NCBI GenBank assembly: GCA_050179685.1
Contig: JBFXEW010000015.1
Location: forward strand, 53,993-117,992
From: GWE2-40-63 sp050179685
Lineage (GTDB): Bacteria > Bacteroidota > Bacteroidia > Bacteroidales > SZUA-534
Direction: 5' to 3'
Length of the DNA: 64,000 bases
A model generated the notes under the pieces. The model was not told the DNA's origin and did no database searches. It was given only the letters and a program-made list of their open reading frames with translations. The first letter of the stretch is position 1; every line of letters starts with the position of its first letter. Both the position numbers and the translations under genes were made by a program. Positions 44,449 to 54,163 of this stretch are shown here, piece by piece.

Positions 44449-45512
44449 TCGATAAAATGCGGTTCTCCCAATAAGTTTGCTGCCAGACACGAATGAACCG
44501 GAATAATGTAAATTAAATCGCCCACCTTAAAATCATGCATTAAATGAGCCGGAACATTCACTATTCCATGCTCTTGTGAGAGTTTTTTTACATACAGTCC
44601 CTGGTCAATTTCTGACCAGCCATGAGGTGTTTGTTTAACCACCCAACCGTAGTTTGCTTCAGAACCGCTTGTTGAAAGCGCTTCTTTTGACAAATGCACC
44701 GCACCTCCATGAATTACCAGTTCTTCGCGATCGCGATGCAGGGCTACCACCGGACAAGCTACCACAGCTGCAATTTGCGATTGCTGGCATACACCTAATT
44801 GCATTTGCATGGCATCGTAATAAACAAAATTTCCGGGGCGAATTTCGTCAATCCCGCTAAAATCGTCAACAATACTGCATGTGGGCGTGTCGCCAACCGA
44901 AATAATAAGATCGGGAAAACGACACAGGTAGCGTTCTTTTAATTGGAGTAGTTTGTTTTTTGTGTCGGTATATATTCTTTCAATTTCCTTAAGCGAACTT
45001 GCCTGATAACTGTGTCCGGCATGGGTAATGAACCCGCTGAAAGTTATTTTTGAGCACTGTGGGAAAAATTTAATGATGGTGTTTATCAAATCGTTTTTCT
45101 CATGCCAAATGCCTGTTCGGTGGTAGCCCGTATCAATTTTCAGGTAAACCTGAACCGGTTCTTTAAGATTTTTACAAATAAACTCAGCCGCCTCAATGGT
45201 TTCAATGACCAGCCCCAGTTTTATTTTTGTTGCAAGCAGGTTTATGTCATCCATTTCGAGAATGTTTACCGGAAAAGCAATGGTAATATCGTTCCAGCCA
45301 TGGCCGGCAAAATAGTTTGCCATTTTAAGCGACGAAACGGTAATTTTATTGACACCGGCATTTCTAAACAGCGCTGCAATGGCTGCAGAATTATGGGTTT
45401 TAAAATGTGGCCTGAAAATGCAATGGGAACTGGTGGCTTTTTTAGCCATTGTTTCGATGTTTTGTTCGCATTTTTTACGGTCAACCAGCAGTGTGGGGCT
45501 TTTTATTTTCAT
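44445..45512 (-). CDS. PLP-dependent D-serine dehydratase / D-threonine aldolase-like enzyme
   Basis: A 355-aa fold-type III PLP enzyme (alanine-racemase-like barrel). The PLP lysine is probably Lys38 in FRPHFKTHN. A C-terminal metal site is suggested by His340-x-Cys342 in VHSCLAANLLGEPHF, as in eukaryotic-type D-serine dehydratase and D-threonine aldolase. The conserved VYLKIDTGYHRTGI and SVGDTPTC stretches are present. It would act on a D-beta-hydroxy amino acid in the cytosol. It is 34 bp downstream of a membrane-protein gene on the same strand and may be co-transcribed with it. Confidence 0.88.
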   Translation of the reverse strand: MKIKSPTLLVDRKKCEQNIETMAKKATSSHCIFRPHFKTHNSAAIAALFRNAGVNKITVSSLKMANYFAGHGWNDITIAFPVNILEMDDINLLATKIKLGLVIETIEAAEFICKNLKEPVQVYLKIDTGYHRTGIWHEKNDLINTIIKFFPQCSKITFSGFITHAGHSYQASSLKEIERIYTDTKNKLLQLKERYLCRFPDLIISVGDTPTCSIVDDFSGIDEIRPGNFVYYDAMQMQLGVCQQSQIAAVVACPVVALHRDREELVIHGGAVHLSKEALSTSGSEANYGWVVKQTPHGWSEIDQGLYVKKLSQEHGIVNVPAHLMHDFKVGDLIYIIPVHSCLAANLLGEPHFID

Positions 45513-45546
45513 AACTATGCGTATTTAGATCAGTATTGCGAATTAT

Positions 45547-46419
45547 TTATTTTCCAAAGGGAACAACAAAACTTAACCAGGGCAGGGCGATTAATCCATC
45601 CATTTCAGAAATAATTGGAATTAACAAACCATAATCGACAGAAACCTTTGGCCAAACTGTTCGTCCTCCAAGGCTTAACAGGGTGAAACTCTCACCTTCC
45701 GCACTTATCAAATAGTTTTCGGTAAGCAGGTATCCTTTTCGGCTTACCCGAACCATTCCACTTAAGGTAAACACAGGAGTTTCACCAAAATCGCTTCCTA
45801 CAAATCCGTATCCCATACCAAAAGTTACATTGGCATCACGGTTTCCGGCAGTTACCACGCCATAAGCCAAACCTACGGGATCAGATGCTTCTCCAATTAA
45901 GGTACCAACCAATACTCCTCCTCCAACATTTATTACATCTTTAACCAATGGTATTGAAAATTTCGGGGTAATCCAGATGGGGGTTGGCGTTCCGGCAAAA
46001 AGAAAAAGCGGTATCATTCCCAGTCCAACCGAAATGTGATCAGAAAAACCATAACTTGCCTGATTAAAAAGTACCCAGGTGTTTTGAAAGTAACCTTCCT
46101 GTTTGCGTAAACCGTAACCGTTTGGAGCCCAGAAGTAGCGTGTCGATTGTGGATTTTCCGTCCAGAGTTCATTATTCTTAAGTTGCGCTTCATTTACCGG
46201 CTCCATTTGTTTTATGTAAGTGCTTAGTAAGTTTATTTCGCCGTAAATGGTTGAGGCAATGGTAATGCTCTGCGCATCTTTTTGAATTATTTTGCCCACA
46301 AATTCATTACCATCAACGGTTTCAATTCGCCAAATAATAGTGTCGGATGGGTTTTGCGCAAGGGATGCTATTGTCAGAATAAACAAAAAGCAAGTAATTG
46401 TCAGGTATCGCATAAACAT
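45547..46419 (-). CDS. Exported protein with predicted outer-membrane-type C-terminus, unknown function
   Basis: A 290-aa protein with a signal peptide (MRYLTITCFLFILTIASLAQ). ATG at 46413, two codons in, is an equally good start. The N-terminal 70 residues (TIIWRIETVDGNEFVGKIIQ, AQSITIASTIYGEI) look like a small beta domain of Sm-like type. The rest is glycine-rich with amphipathic strands (YGFSDHISVGLGMIPLFLF, GGGVLVGTLIG, VTFGMGYGFVGSDF) and ends VVPFGK, as expected for a small outer-membrane barrel. I do not recognise a named family. It lies between a FAD oxidoreductase and a PLP enzyme gene on the same strand. Confidence 0.6.
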   Translation of the reverse strand: MFMRYLTITCFLFILTIASLAQNPSDTIIWRIETVDGNEFVGKIIQKDAQSITIASTIYGEINLLSTYIKQMEPVNEAQLKNNELWTENPQSTRYFWAPNGYGLRKQEGYFQNTWVLFNQASYGFSDHISVGLGMIPLFLFAGTPTPIWITPKFSIPLVKDVINVGGGVLVGTLIGEASDPVGLAYGVVTAGNRDANVTFGMGYGFVGSDFGETPVFTLSGMVRVSRKGYLLTENYLISAEGESFTLLSLGGRTVWPKVSVDYGLLIPIISEMDGLIALPWLSFVVPFGK

Positions 46420-46499
46420 AGCTTTTGGGTTTAGTTGCTGAATATCGACAAACTAATTTACGCATATTATTTTGGAGTTGCAGGATGTTTAAAAGCAAG

Positions 46500-47546
46500 C
46501 TATTTGTAAAAACGCTTAACCGATACTTCGGAATCTATCGTAGTGGAGCCATCGGATAAGGCTTGTGCCATAATTTTGGCAAAATAGGGTCCTGTCATTA
46601 CCCCCTTGGTTCCTAATCCGTTAAAAAAAGCAATAGCCGGGTTTTGTTGGCTAAAACCCAAAACGGGACGACGGTCTTTCACCGTTGGTCGCACTCCCGC
46701 CTGATGTTTTATTAAAAGAACCGGCGATTTAACCAGTTTTTGTGCTTTATGTAAAAGCATTTGTGCGTTTTCAGGATCGGGCCGGGTATCAGAAAATTGG
46801 TGAATGTAAGTCGATCCCACTACAAAACGATGGTTTCCTTTGGGAAGAATGAAAATATCTTTATTGATGATGTAATTGGTATCCAATGTTTCGATAAAAA
46901 CTTCCAACACATCGCCTTTGGCGGGGTAAAATATGCCTTCGGGCAGCCAGGGATTATTTTGCGCGGCAGCTCCTTCGCAAAAGACAATTTTTTGAGCTTT
47001 CAGATCTTTATAAATCACCACATCATTTTTAAGTTTCAATGCATGGTACTTAAAATCATCAACAAACAATTGTTTTCGGTCTTCTAAATAGAGTTGGTAG
47101 TGCTGAAGTAAAGTTAAGCTATTGATGTAACCGCTGTTTTTAATGAGGGCAAGGGTTAAATTTTCGGTCAATCCCGGTATTTCGGAACTTGAAATAAACC
47201 GGTCGAAATAATTATGCAATTCCTGATTGTTGATGCGTTCCAGCCACCAGTCTTTTTGTTCGGGAGCAATAACTTTTGCTATGGGGAGTTGCTTTAACAG
47301 GCTAATTTGCAATAAAGCTTCCAGTTCACGGTAAGTTTGCAACATGGGAGGGAGTAAATCGTCAACCATCCAGCTTTTCGTAAGTCTTTTAAAAACCAGC
47401 GGATTGTACATTCCGGCAGCAATGTGGCTGGCTCCGGGCTGCTGGTTCGAAATTACCCGATGGTCGATTTGTAGCTTGTTCAATTCGTGCGACAATAAGG
47501 TGCCGGCCAAACCTTGTCCCACAATTAGCACTTCAGTTTCTTTCAT
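46500..47546 (-). CDS. FAD-dependent oxidoreductase (DAO family)
   Basis: A 348-aa flavoprotein of the D-amino-acid-oxidase/glycine-oxidase superfamily. The Rossmann FAD motif VGQGLAGTLLSHEL is at residues 9-22. Later features are GASHIAAGMYNPLVFKRLT, KIVFCEGAAAQNNPWLP and the closing GVRPTVKDRRPVLG and FNGLGTKGVMTGPYFA. The substrate is not known. The neighbouring PLP enzyme could supply or compete for a D-amino acid, but this is speculation. Membrane or secretion signals are absent. It could head a three-gene transcript with the two downstream genes (gaps 80 and 34 bp). Confidence 0.85.
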   Translation of the reverse strand: MKETEVLIVGQGLAGTLLSHELNKLQIDHRVISNQQPGASHIAAGMYNPLVFKRLTKSWMVDDLLPPMLQTYRELEALLQISLLKQLPIAKVIAPEQKDWWLERINNQELHNYFDRFISSSEIPGLTENLTLALIKNSGYINSLTLLQHYQLYLEDRKQLFVDDFKYHALKLKNDVVIYKDLKAQKIVFCEGAAAQNNPWLPEGIFYPAKGDVLEVFIETLDTNYIINKDIFILPKGNHRFVVGSTYIHQFSDTRPDPENAQMLLHKAQKLVKSPVLLIKHQAGVRPTVKDRRPVLGFSQQNPAIAFFNGLGTKGVMTGPYFAKIMAQALSDGSTTIDSEVSVKRFYK

Positions 47547-47615
47547 AACTTTTTTATCACAGCTTAACCCTTAAGCGAGTTGTTTTGTTGTATTTTAACT
47601 TTTTTTCGATTAAAA

Positions 47616-47649
47616 AGAAAAAACCTTCAATGATTTAACACTGAAGGTT
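47616..47649 (-). terminator. Intrinsic terminator of the PspC-PadR operon
   Basis: On the minus strand AACCTTCA (47649-47642) pairs with TGAAGGTT (47629-47622) and is followed by TTTTTTC. It lies about 35 nt after the stop of the long PspC gene. Confidence 0.75.
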
Positions 47650-47682
47650 CCGGTTTTAAGGATAGAATAACTATAGGAAAGG

Positions 47683-49248
47683 TTAATTAGGGTAATCGAG
47701 TCCGTCGTTTGTCATTATCCAGCAGCGCCCCGGAATTTCAGAAAAACGTATGCCATCGACTGCCTGAATGTAGTTTAGGGTGTGATACAATTGGTCGTCG
47801 ATGCAAATTTTTTGGCCTTCGGGTAAATAAAGCACCATTTTTAATTCCGGAAAACTCCATTTGCCGTTTTGTTCCTGGTAAAAGAACGGGTCGATATACA
47901 ATACCGAATCCTGTAGATTCCATTCGTAAATAATGGTATTTGAATTGTCTTTGGCAAGCTGGTTTGTTGAACCCCGGGCTATTTTTTCAAACTCAACATA
48001 GATGTTTTCTCCCGTACTTTTCTTAATGCGAAGGTTGGGTTCAAAGTAATAGCGATCTTGGTATTCGGGCAAGGTATAAACATCCATTCCTTCGTCGAAA
48101 AAATAAGCCTGAATGTAATCGTCGGGCGATTGCTTTGCTTTTAAATGCAGGGTTTGATTCTTTGGCAGGTTCATGCTTACGGAATCTTCTTTTTTTGCGG
48201 TAAATGAGTAATCTTTTACCTCTAAAAGGGTAACAGCAATTAGCACAACAATACTTAAAATCCAGGCAACTGCACCTACCAGCGAAATTATTTTGTCGTT
48301 GGCTTTAAAACGAAGAATTAATTTTAGCCCCCAGTAAATTATTGCAATAACCGGAGCTGCAACAAAAATGATAAGGGCAATGCTGGCCAATACCAGGTTT
48401 TTAGGACTGATTAGGCTTAGCATAAAATCTGGGATTATGGCATGATGATGACCCGGATTTAGCCAAAACAAAAAGGAATCGCTAAAAACAAACAAGCCAA
48501 ACATACTGGTAATCATTCCCAGTCCGGTAAAAATAAGCACCAAACCAACAAGAATAAGCAGTATCCGTCCAAAAAACCCGACAATCTCACCAATGGTGCG
48601 TCCCACACTATTTAAATTGGTACGGGCCTGTTTATAATGTTCCGAATCTTTATAATTATTGAAATTTCCTTTAATTTGATCAAATTCACGTTTCACGTTG
48701 CTTTCAATGTCTGAGATGGTGAAATCGCCTCCCCGCATTTCCATTTTTTGGGCTGTACTCAAAGCGGCCGGTGTAATTATCCATAAAATAAAATAGGCCA
48801 CGATGGGAAATCCAGCCAAGGGAAAGGTAAGCACAATAAAAATAAGCCGCCAGATTACCGGATCGAGATTAAAGTAAACGCCCAAACCAGCGCAAACACC
48901 TCCGGCCAGGTTGTTGTCCAAATCGCGATACAAACGGCGTCGGTTCCGTTGACGTGGAGCCTGCATGGGTTCGTTGTTCTCGGGTTCTTCAATAAAATCT
49001 TCCGGTTTACCCATAATTTCAATCAATTCCTGAACATCGTCGCTGTTAATCACCTGTTTTTGATCGTTTAGCTTAAGTTGCAGCAGTTCTGCAATCCGCA
49101 TTTCAATATCGTTTATAATTTCGCTTGCTTCGCTTTCTTTGGCAAAATGCGATTTTAAGTTTGCCAGGTAAGCATTAAGCATTTGCGATGCATCTTCATC
49201 AATGTGAAAAATGAATCCGCCCATATGTATTTGTTCTGTCTTTTTCAT
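47683..49248 (-). CDS. PspC domain-containing membrane protein (long form)
   Basis: A 521-aa membrane protein. The soluble N-terminus (HMGGFIFHIDEDASQMLNAY, then IELLQLKLNDQK-like and IMGKPEDFIEE) precedes a PspC domain at about 105-165 (LYRDLDNNLAGGVCAGLG, then VAYFILWIITPAA). Three or four further membrane helices follow, then a C-terminal exported-type beta region (about 370-521). PspC proteins respond to envelope stress. It is the last gene of a PspC-PadR-PspC operon, 13 bp after padR. It is a paralogue of the first gene over its initial 190 residues. Confidence 0.9.
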   Translation of the reverse strand: MKKTEQIHMGGFIFHIDEDASQMLNAYLANLKSHFAKESEASEIINDIEMRIAELLQLKLNDQKQVINSDDVQELIEIMGKPEDFIEEPENNEPMQAPRQRNRRRLYRDLDNNLAGGVCAGLGVYFNLDPVIWRLIFIVLTFPLAGFPIVAYFILWIITPAALSTAQKMEMRGGDFTISDIESNVKREFDQIKGNFNNYKDSEHYKQARTNLNSVGRTIGEIVGFFGRILLILVGLVLIFTGLGMITSMFGLFVFSDSFLFWLNPGHHHAIIPDFMLSLISPKNLVLASIALIIFVAAPVIAIIYWGLKLILRFKANDKIISLVGAVAWILSIVVLIAVTLLEVKDYSFTAKKEDSVSMNLPKNQTLHLKAKQSPDDYIQAYFFDEGMDVYTLPEYQDRYYFEPNLRIKKSTGENIYVEFEKIARGSTNQLAKDNSNTIIYEWNLQDSVLYIDPFFYQEQNGKWSFPELKMVLYLPEGQKICIDDQLYHTLNYIQAVDGIRFSEIPGRCWIMTNDGLDYPN

Positions 49249-49261
49249 TCTATAGCTCTCC

Positions 49262-49588
49262 TTATTGGTTATTGATTGAAGTAACTGCGGCTACCAGCTC
49301 GTTCCACGATTGGTCGAGCTCTTTCATAAATTCTTTTCCCGAATCGGTTAAGGTGTAGTATTTCCGTGGAGGTCCCTGAGTCGATTCTTCCCATCGGTAG
49401 CTTAGCAAACCGGCATTTTTTTGTCGGGTTAGCAGGGGATATAAAGTTCCTTCAACCACAATTAATTTCGAAGCTTTTAATTCATTAATAAGTTCCGAAG
49501 CATAGCAGTCTTTTTTTGAAAGGATGGAGAGGATGCAATATTCCAACACCCCTTTTTTCATCTGGGCTTTTGCATTTTCAATATTCAT
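49262..49588 (-). CDS. PadR family transcriptional regulator
   Basis: A 108-aa winged-helix regulator of the PadR family. Characteristic segments are MKKGVLEYCILSIL, CYASELINELKASKLIVVEG, LYPLLTRQKNAGLLSYRWEE and GPPRKYYTLTDSG. Such proteins usually repress their own operon by binding an AT-rich dyad. Here the dyad at 50283-50292, in the leader of the first gene of the operon, is a candidate. It lies 46 bp after one PspC gene and 13 bp before the other. Confidence 0.95.
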   Translation of the reverse strand: MNIENAKAQMKKGVLEYCILSILSKKDCYASELINELKASKLIVVEGTLYPLLTRQKNAGLLSYRWEESTQGPPRKYYTLTDSGKEFMKELDQSWNELVAAVTSINNQ

Positions 49589-49634
49589 GGTTTCAATTTT
49601 TAATTAATAACTCTGGTTAATTTTTTCGATTGTT

Positions 49635-50237
49635 TTAGAGATTCATTTTGCGTTTTACCTGGTCGAACTCATTTTTTACCGCATTTTTTATATTCTCAAT
49701 GGTAATGGGTTCGCCCCGCATTTCAAGTTTTTGAGCCGAGGTTAAAGCTGCCGGAATGGCAATCCAAAGAATAAGGTAGATGATTATTCCGGCTAAAAAC
49801 AAGAATCCGAAGACAATAAACAGGATTCTAAAAATCCAGGGGTCGATGTTAAAGTATGCGCCTAAGCCTCCGCAAACGCCTCCCAGTATTTGGTTGTCGG
49901 GATCGCGATACATGCGTTTGGTGTGATGCGTACGGCGTTGTCCCCTGTTTTGTGTTTGCTGGCTGGGTTCCTCAGTTTCCGAAAAATCGTCGGGTTGCCC
50001 CATAATTCCGATAATTGCATTTACATCGTCGTTGGTGATGAGATTTTTTTGGCGATCAATCCTATCGGCAAATAGTTCGGCTATCCGCGATTCAATATCG
50101 AACATAATTTCTCTTTTTTCCGGTTCGTGACCAAACTGCCTTTCAATCGACTGAAGGTAAGCCTGCAAGTTGTTGTAAGCTTCATCGTCGATGTGGAACA
50201 GTAGTCCGCCTAAATTAATACTGATGGTTTTAGTCAT
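49635..50237 (-). CDS. PspC domain-containing protein (short form)
   Basis: A 200-aa protein homologous to the first 190 residues of the long PspC protein. It has GGLLFHIDDEAYNNLQAYLQ, then NDDVNAIIGIMGQPDDFSE, a PspC domain (MYRDPDNQILGGVCGGLGAY) and one or two membrane helices (ILFIVFGFLFLAGIIIYLIL). It ends soon after with VKNEFDQVKRKMN. It is the promoter-proximal gene of the PspC-PadR-PspC operon, behind a good promoter at 50312-50344. Confidence 0.92.
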   Translation of the reverse strand: MTKTISINLGGLLFHIDDEAYNNLQAYLQSIERQFGHEPEKREIMFDIESRIAELFADRIDRQKNLITNDDVNAIIGIMGQPDDFSETEEPSQQTQNRGQRRTHHTKRMYRDPDNQILGGVCGGLGAYFNIDPWIFRILFIVFGFLFLAGIIIYLILWIAIPAALTSAQKLEMRGEPITIENIKNAVKNEFDQVKRKMNL

Positions 50238-50282
50238 GGTTTTAAGTGTTTATACATGCGAAAATTAAATTCAATCTTTTAG

Positions 50283-50292
50283 TACTATAGTA
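50283..50292. promoter_or_regulatory. Candidate PadR operator dyad
   Basis: The perfect palindrome TACTATAGTA lies about 20 nt downstream of the expected transcription start of the PspC-PadR operon. A related half-site, AGTACTA, occurs near 50350. The position suits autorepression by PadR; this is inference. Confidence 0.35.
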
Positions 50293-50311
50293 TACAATGA
50301 AAATTGCTTTA

Positions 50312-50344
50312 CAAAGATATGAAATAAAATTACTACTATGCAAA
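50312..50344 (-). promoter_or_regulatory. Promoter of the PspC-PadR-PspC operon
   Basis: On the minus strand TTTG (50344-50341), a 21-nt spacer and TATCTTTG (50319-50312) match the Bacteroidota consensus. The first ATG is about 75 nt downstream. Confidence 0.7.
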
Positions 50345-50543
50345 ACAAAGTACTAAAAAATTTAATTTTCTCAAAAATTCTACCATTTAGCTTAAAATGT
50401 TAACTATAATGTGTGCTTTTTTGTGCTAATTGTAGCCAATTAATTAGCGGCAGTTTGTTTGATTGAAAAAACAAACTACTTTTACGACAAAAGTGTATTA
50501 TCGACACTATAAAATTATTACATTCCATTTAACAAAAATTATT

Positions 50544-53500
50544 GTGAGAAGATTATTGCTTATAACTATAGGACTGGCCTTTGCATTCGTTGGTAAATCA
50601 CAAAATCTGCTTATAAACGAGTTTTCGTCGCAGAACGCGTCTTTTTTCGACGAAGACCGCGATGCTTCCGATTGGTTCGAATTGTATAATCCAACAAATA
50701 CTGCAATTAATTTATCGGGATGGAGCGTTTCAGACGATTCAACGGATTTGCGCAAATGGCAATTTCCTGATTACAATATTGAAGCTAATGAATATTTGTT
50801 GGTTTTTGCATCGGATAAAGACAGGTATGAGCAGGTATATTATAATAATGTAATTAAACAGGGCGATATCTTTAGCTATGCTGTGGGTTCGGAATCGATA
50901 CCCGGTGACTGGAAATCAATTAATTTTGATGCAAGCGCATGGGAACAGGGCCCCTCAGGATTTGGTTATGGCGATAACGACGATGCAACTCCGGTTCCTA
51001 ATGGAACCATTTCAGTTTTTGTGCGCAAAGAGTTTCAACTCAGTAATACCGACCAAATTATTGAGGCCCTTTTACATGTTGATTACGACGATGGTTTTGT
51101 GGCCTGGTTAAACGGAGTTGAAATTGCACGAGCCAATCTGGGAACACCCAATACAGCAGTTCCCTATAACCAGGTAGCCGACACCTATATTGAACCTTTT
51201 ATGATTAATGGAAAAGAACCGGAAAAACACTTGCTTGCCAATATTGCTGGACTATTGATAGAAGGAACGAATGTCCTGGCAGTTCAGGTTCATAATAATT
51301 CAAATACTTCGTCCGATTTAACATTGATACCCTTTTTAACTTTTGGTTATTCCGCACCCATTGAACAAACAAACCCCATGCCTGAGGAATTGGGATTAAT
51401 ACAGAAGTATTTTCACACCAATTTTAAATTGGGAGCCGATGGTGAAGCCCTTTATTTAACTTCTCCGTCTGGTGTAATTGTCGATATTACCGATTCTGTG
51501 GTGCTTCCTTCTGATATTTCGTATGGACGATTTACCGACGGACAGGAATCCTGGTTTTATTTTGGAGAACCCACTCCGGGCACTTCAAACCAAACCAGGG
51601 CTTATGCTGAATTAACAAAAAGTTCGGTCAACTTTTCAATTCCCGGGGGAGTTTATCCGTCGGCAAAAACATTAACACTCACAGCTGCAGGCTCTTCAGC
51701 AATTTTTTACACCACCGATGGTTCAGAACCTGACACTACCGATACAAAGTACAGTGATGCAATTTCTATAAACAAATCGCAGGTAATCAGAGCTGTAGCG
51801 GTCAATAGCGAACAATTGAGCGTTTATCCTTCGGTACAGACTTACATTATCGAATCGCGCGATATTAAGCTTCCCGTACTTTCACTAACAACTGATCCCT
51901 ACAACCTATGGGATTATAATTCTGGCATCTATGTTTTTGGGCCAAATGCTGAAGATGCCAATCCGTTTAAGGGAGCAAATTTTTGGATGGATTGGGAGCG
52001 TCCTGTTTACATTGAATTAGCCGATGCCAACGGAACCAAGGTGTTTGAATCGCCCGGCGGAACCAAAATATTTGGAGCTTATAGCCGTGCTGCCGGATTA
52101 AATAGTCTGAGCGATGATCCCAAAAAGAGCCAGAAGTCGATGGCACTACATGCCCGTAAAGCTTACGGAAACAGCAGTTTTGAGTATCCTTTTTTTACAG
52201 AGCGCAAGCATCAGCAATACCTATCGTTTATAATTCGCAATTCAGGTAACGATTGGAATTATACCGCCTTTCGCGATGCCATGATGACGGGTTTGCTCAA
52301 CGAACTGGACATTGACCGACAGGCCTATCAACCCACCGTAGTTTACCTGAATGGCGAATATTGGGGTCTGCTTAATATGCGCGAAAAAATTAACGAAGAC
52401 TACCTTGAAAACAATCATCCGCAGGTTGATGCCGATAAAGTGGATATTCTGGAGGGAAATGCCTGGGTGGTTGAAGGAAGCGCCGACCATTACAATCAGA
52501 TGTTAAATTTTATTCGCTCGAACGATATTTCCAAAGCAACGGTTTACGATTCCGTTCAAAGGCTGATTGATGTAACCAATTTTATGCATTACCAAATTGC
52601 TCAGATTTATTTCGATAACGGCGACTGGCCCGGAAATAATATTAAATTTTGGCGACCGCAATCACCTTCAGGCAAATGGCGCTGGTTGATGTATGATACC
52701 GATTTTGGTTTTGGTTTATATAATGTTGAAAATTATAAGTTTAATACCCTGAATTTTGCTTTGGCAACTAACGGCCCCGATTGGCCCAATCCTCCCTGGT
52801 CAACTTATTTATTGCGCAGGCTTTTGGTAAACCCCGATTTTAAGTCGGAATTTATTAACCGCTTTGCCGACCGCATGAATTACGATTTTAAATCGGTTCG
52901 GGTAAATCATTTAATTGACAGTTTAAGAAATAATATTGCCAGCGAAATAACTTATCATAACAACAAATGGAATCACATGTGGGATTTTACCGGCAATGTC
53001 AACCGCATGAAAACTTTTGCCAACAACCGCTCCAATGCGGTATACGGGCATATTGATTCGCGTTTTGGACTTGGTGGTAAAGCTTATCTATCGGTAAATG
53101 TTTCCGATAAAAGTCAGGGGAGTGTTCAGGTAAGTTCTTTGTTGTTGAAAAGTTTTCCCTGGCTGGGTGTCTATTTCCGGAATAATCCGGTTCGGGTAAC
53201 AGCTATTCCTAATCCCGGTTTTGAGTTTTCGCACTGGGAAGGAATAAATTCTACTAAAGCATCGGAATTGTTGACTTTTGAATCGGCCAACACCAGCATT
53301 AAGGCGGTTTTTAAGGCTTCGACAAAAGAATACAACAGCCTGGTTATTAACGAAATTAATTATCGTTCGGCAACAGAGCAGGCCTGTGGCGACTGGGTTG
53401 AACTTTTTAATGCTACAAACGGACCATTGGATGTGTCGGGCTGGGTTTTTAAAGATGCTGACAACAGTCACTCTTTTACCATTCCATCGGGAACGGAAAT

Positions 53501-54098
53501 TTCACCAAAAGGATTTTTAGTTCTTTTTGAAGATGAATCAAGGTTTAATCGCATTTATCCCGGTGTTTCAAATGCTGTGGGGCCTTTTGATTTTGGACTG
53601 AGCAGTTCTGAAGAAGCACTGCGCTTGTTCGATAAAACGGGGCAACTTATTGATTCGGTGCTTTATATGGGCGAAGATCCCTGGCCCTTAATTGAAGATA
53701 ACGGAGAAACCCTATCGTTGATTGATCCTTATAAAAATAACGAACCGTATTATCGTTGGGAATTATCGGCCGGTTACGGAACTCCCGGAGCGCAGAACGA
53801 TAATTACAACAGCATCAAACCTGCGGTCAGTTTGAATCAGGTTTTGGCCAGTGCATTTCCAAATCCGTTTAACGAACAATTTACCGTACGTTGGAAAAAC
53901 CACAGTCAACATAAGGTCACCATTCAACTTTTCGATTTTAAAGGGAGTCAGGTCGCTAAGGTTGAAGAAAAAACCTATCCGGCAGGTACTTTCGAAGTGG
54001 TTTATGCTACCGATGCCGGTTTGCCTTCAGGCTTGTATTTTGTGAAATTTATTTTTAATGATTCAGCTACTCAGCTAATAAAGCTGATAAAACAATAA
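50544..54098 (+). CDS. CotH-kinase/lamin-tail surface protein with type IX secretion signal
   Basis: An approximately 1184-aa exported protein. GTG at 50544 gives a compact signal peptide (RRLLLITIGLAFAFVGKSQ); the TTG at 50463 would add 27 residues. Domains in order are: a lamin-tail-like domain (LLINEFSSQNASFFDEDRDA), a chitobiase-type C-terminal repeat (SAIFYTTDGSEPDTTD), a CotH spore-coat-kinase-like domain (VYLNGEYWGLLNMREKINED, WRWLMYDTDFGFG), and a second lamin-tail domain (LVINEINYRSATEQACGDWV). The type IX sorting tail follows (ASAFPNPFNEQFTVRW, LPSGLYFVKFI). CotH domains are atypical protein kinases; substrates here are unknown. No neighbour explains its role. Confidence 0.9.
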   Translation: MRRLLLITIGLAFAFVGKSQNLLINEFSSQNASFFDEDRDASDWFELYNPTNTAINLSGWSVSDDSTDLRKWQFPDYNIEANEYLLVFASDKDRYEQVYYNNVIKQGDIFSYAVGSESIPGDWKSINFDASAWEQGPSGFGYGDNDDATPVPNGTISVFVRKEFQLSNTDQIIEALLHVDYDDGFVAWLNGVEIARANLGTPNTAVPYNQVADTYIEPFMINGKEPEKHLLANIAGLLIEGTNVLAVQVHNNSNTSSDLTLIPFLTFGYSAPIEQTNPMPEELGLIQKYFHTNFKLGADGEALYLTSPSGVIVDITDSVVLPSDISYGRFTDGQESWFYFGEPTPGTSNQTRAYAELTKSSVNFSIPGGVYPSAKTLTLTAAGSSAIFYTTDGSEPDTTDTKYSDAISINKSQVIRAVAVNSEQLSVYPSVQTYIIESRDIKLPVLSLTTDPYNLWDYNSGIYVFGPNAEDANPFKGANFWMDWERPVYIELADANGTKVFESPGGTKIFGAYSRAAGLNSLSDDPKKSQKSMALHARKAYGNSSFEYPFFTERKHQQYLSFIIRNSGNDWNYTAFRDAMMTGLLNELDIDRQAYQPTVVYLNGEYWGLLNMREKINEDYLENNHPQVDADKVDILEGNAWVVEGSADHYNQMLNFIRSNDISKATVYDSVQRLIDVTNFMHYQIAQIYFDNGDWPGNNIKFWRPQSPSGKWRWLMYDTDFGFGLYNVENYKFNTLNFALATNGPDWPNPPWSTYLLRRLLVNPDFKSEFINRFADRMNYDFKSVRVNHLIDSLRNNIASEITYHNNKWNHMWDFTGNVNRMKTFANNRSNAVYGHIDSRFGLGGKAYLSVNVSDKSQGSVQVSSLLLKSFPWLGVYFRNNPVRVTAIPNPGFEFSHWEGINSTKASELLTFESANTSIKAVFKASTKEYNSLVINEINYRSATEQACGDWVELFNATNGPLDVSGWVFKDADNSHSFTIPSGTEISPKGFLVLFEDESRFNRIYPGVSNAVGPFDFGLSSSEEALRLFDKTGQLIDSVLYMGEDPWPLIEDNGETLSLIDPYKNNEPYYRWELSAGYGTPGAQNDNYNSIKPAVSLNQVLASAFPNPFNEQFTVRWKNHSQHKVTIQLFDFKGSQVAKVEEKTYPAGTFEVVYATDAGLPSGLYFVKFIFNDSATQLIKLIKQ

Positions 54099-54100
54099 AA

Positions 54101-54132
54101 ACCAGCTATCTGAATAAATTCAAATAGCTGGT
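54101..54132 (-). terminator. Hairpin terminator for the lipoprotein gene
   Basis: ACCAGCTAT (54101-54109) pairs with ATAGCTGGT (54124-54132), with further GAAT/ATTC pairing inside. Read on the minus strand it is followed by TTTTTA. On the plus strand no T-run follows, so it suits the minus-strand gene best. Confidence 0.65.
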
Positions 54133-54163
54133 AACACAACAATCAACTTGTATTGGGCAGATA

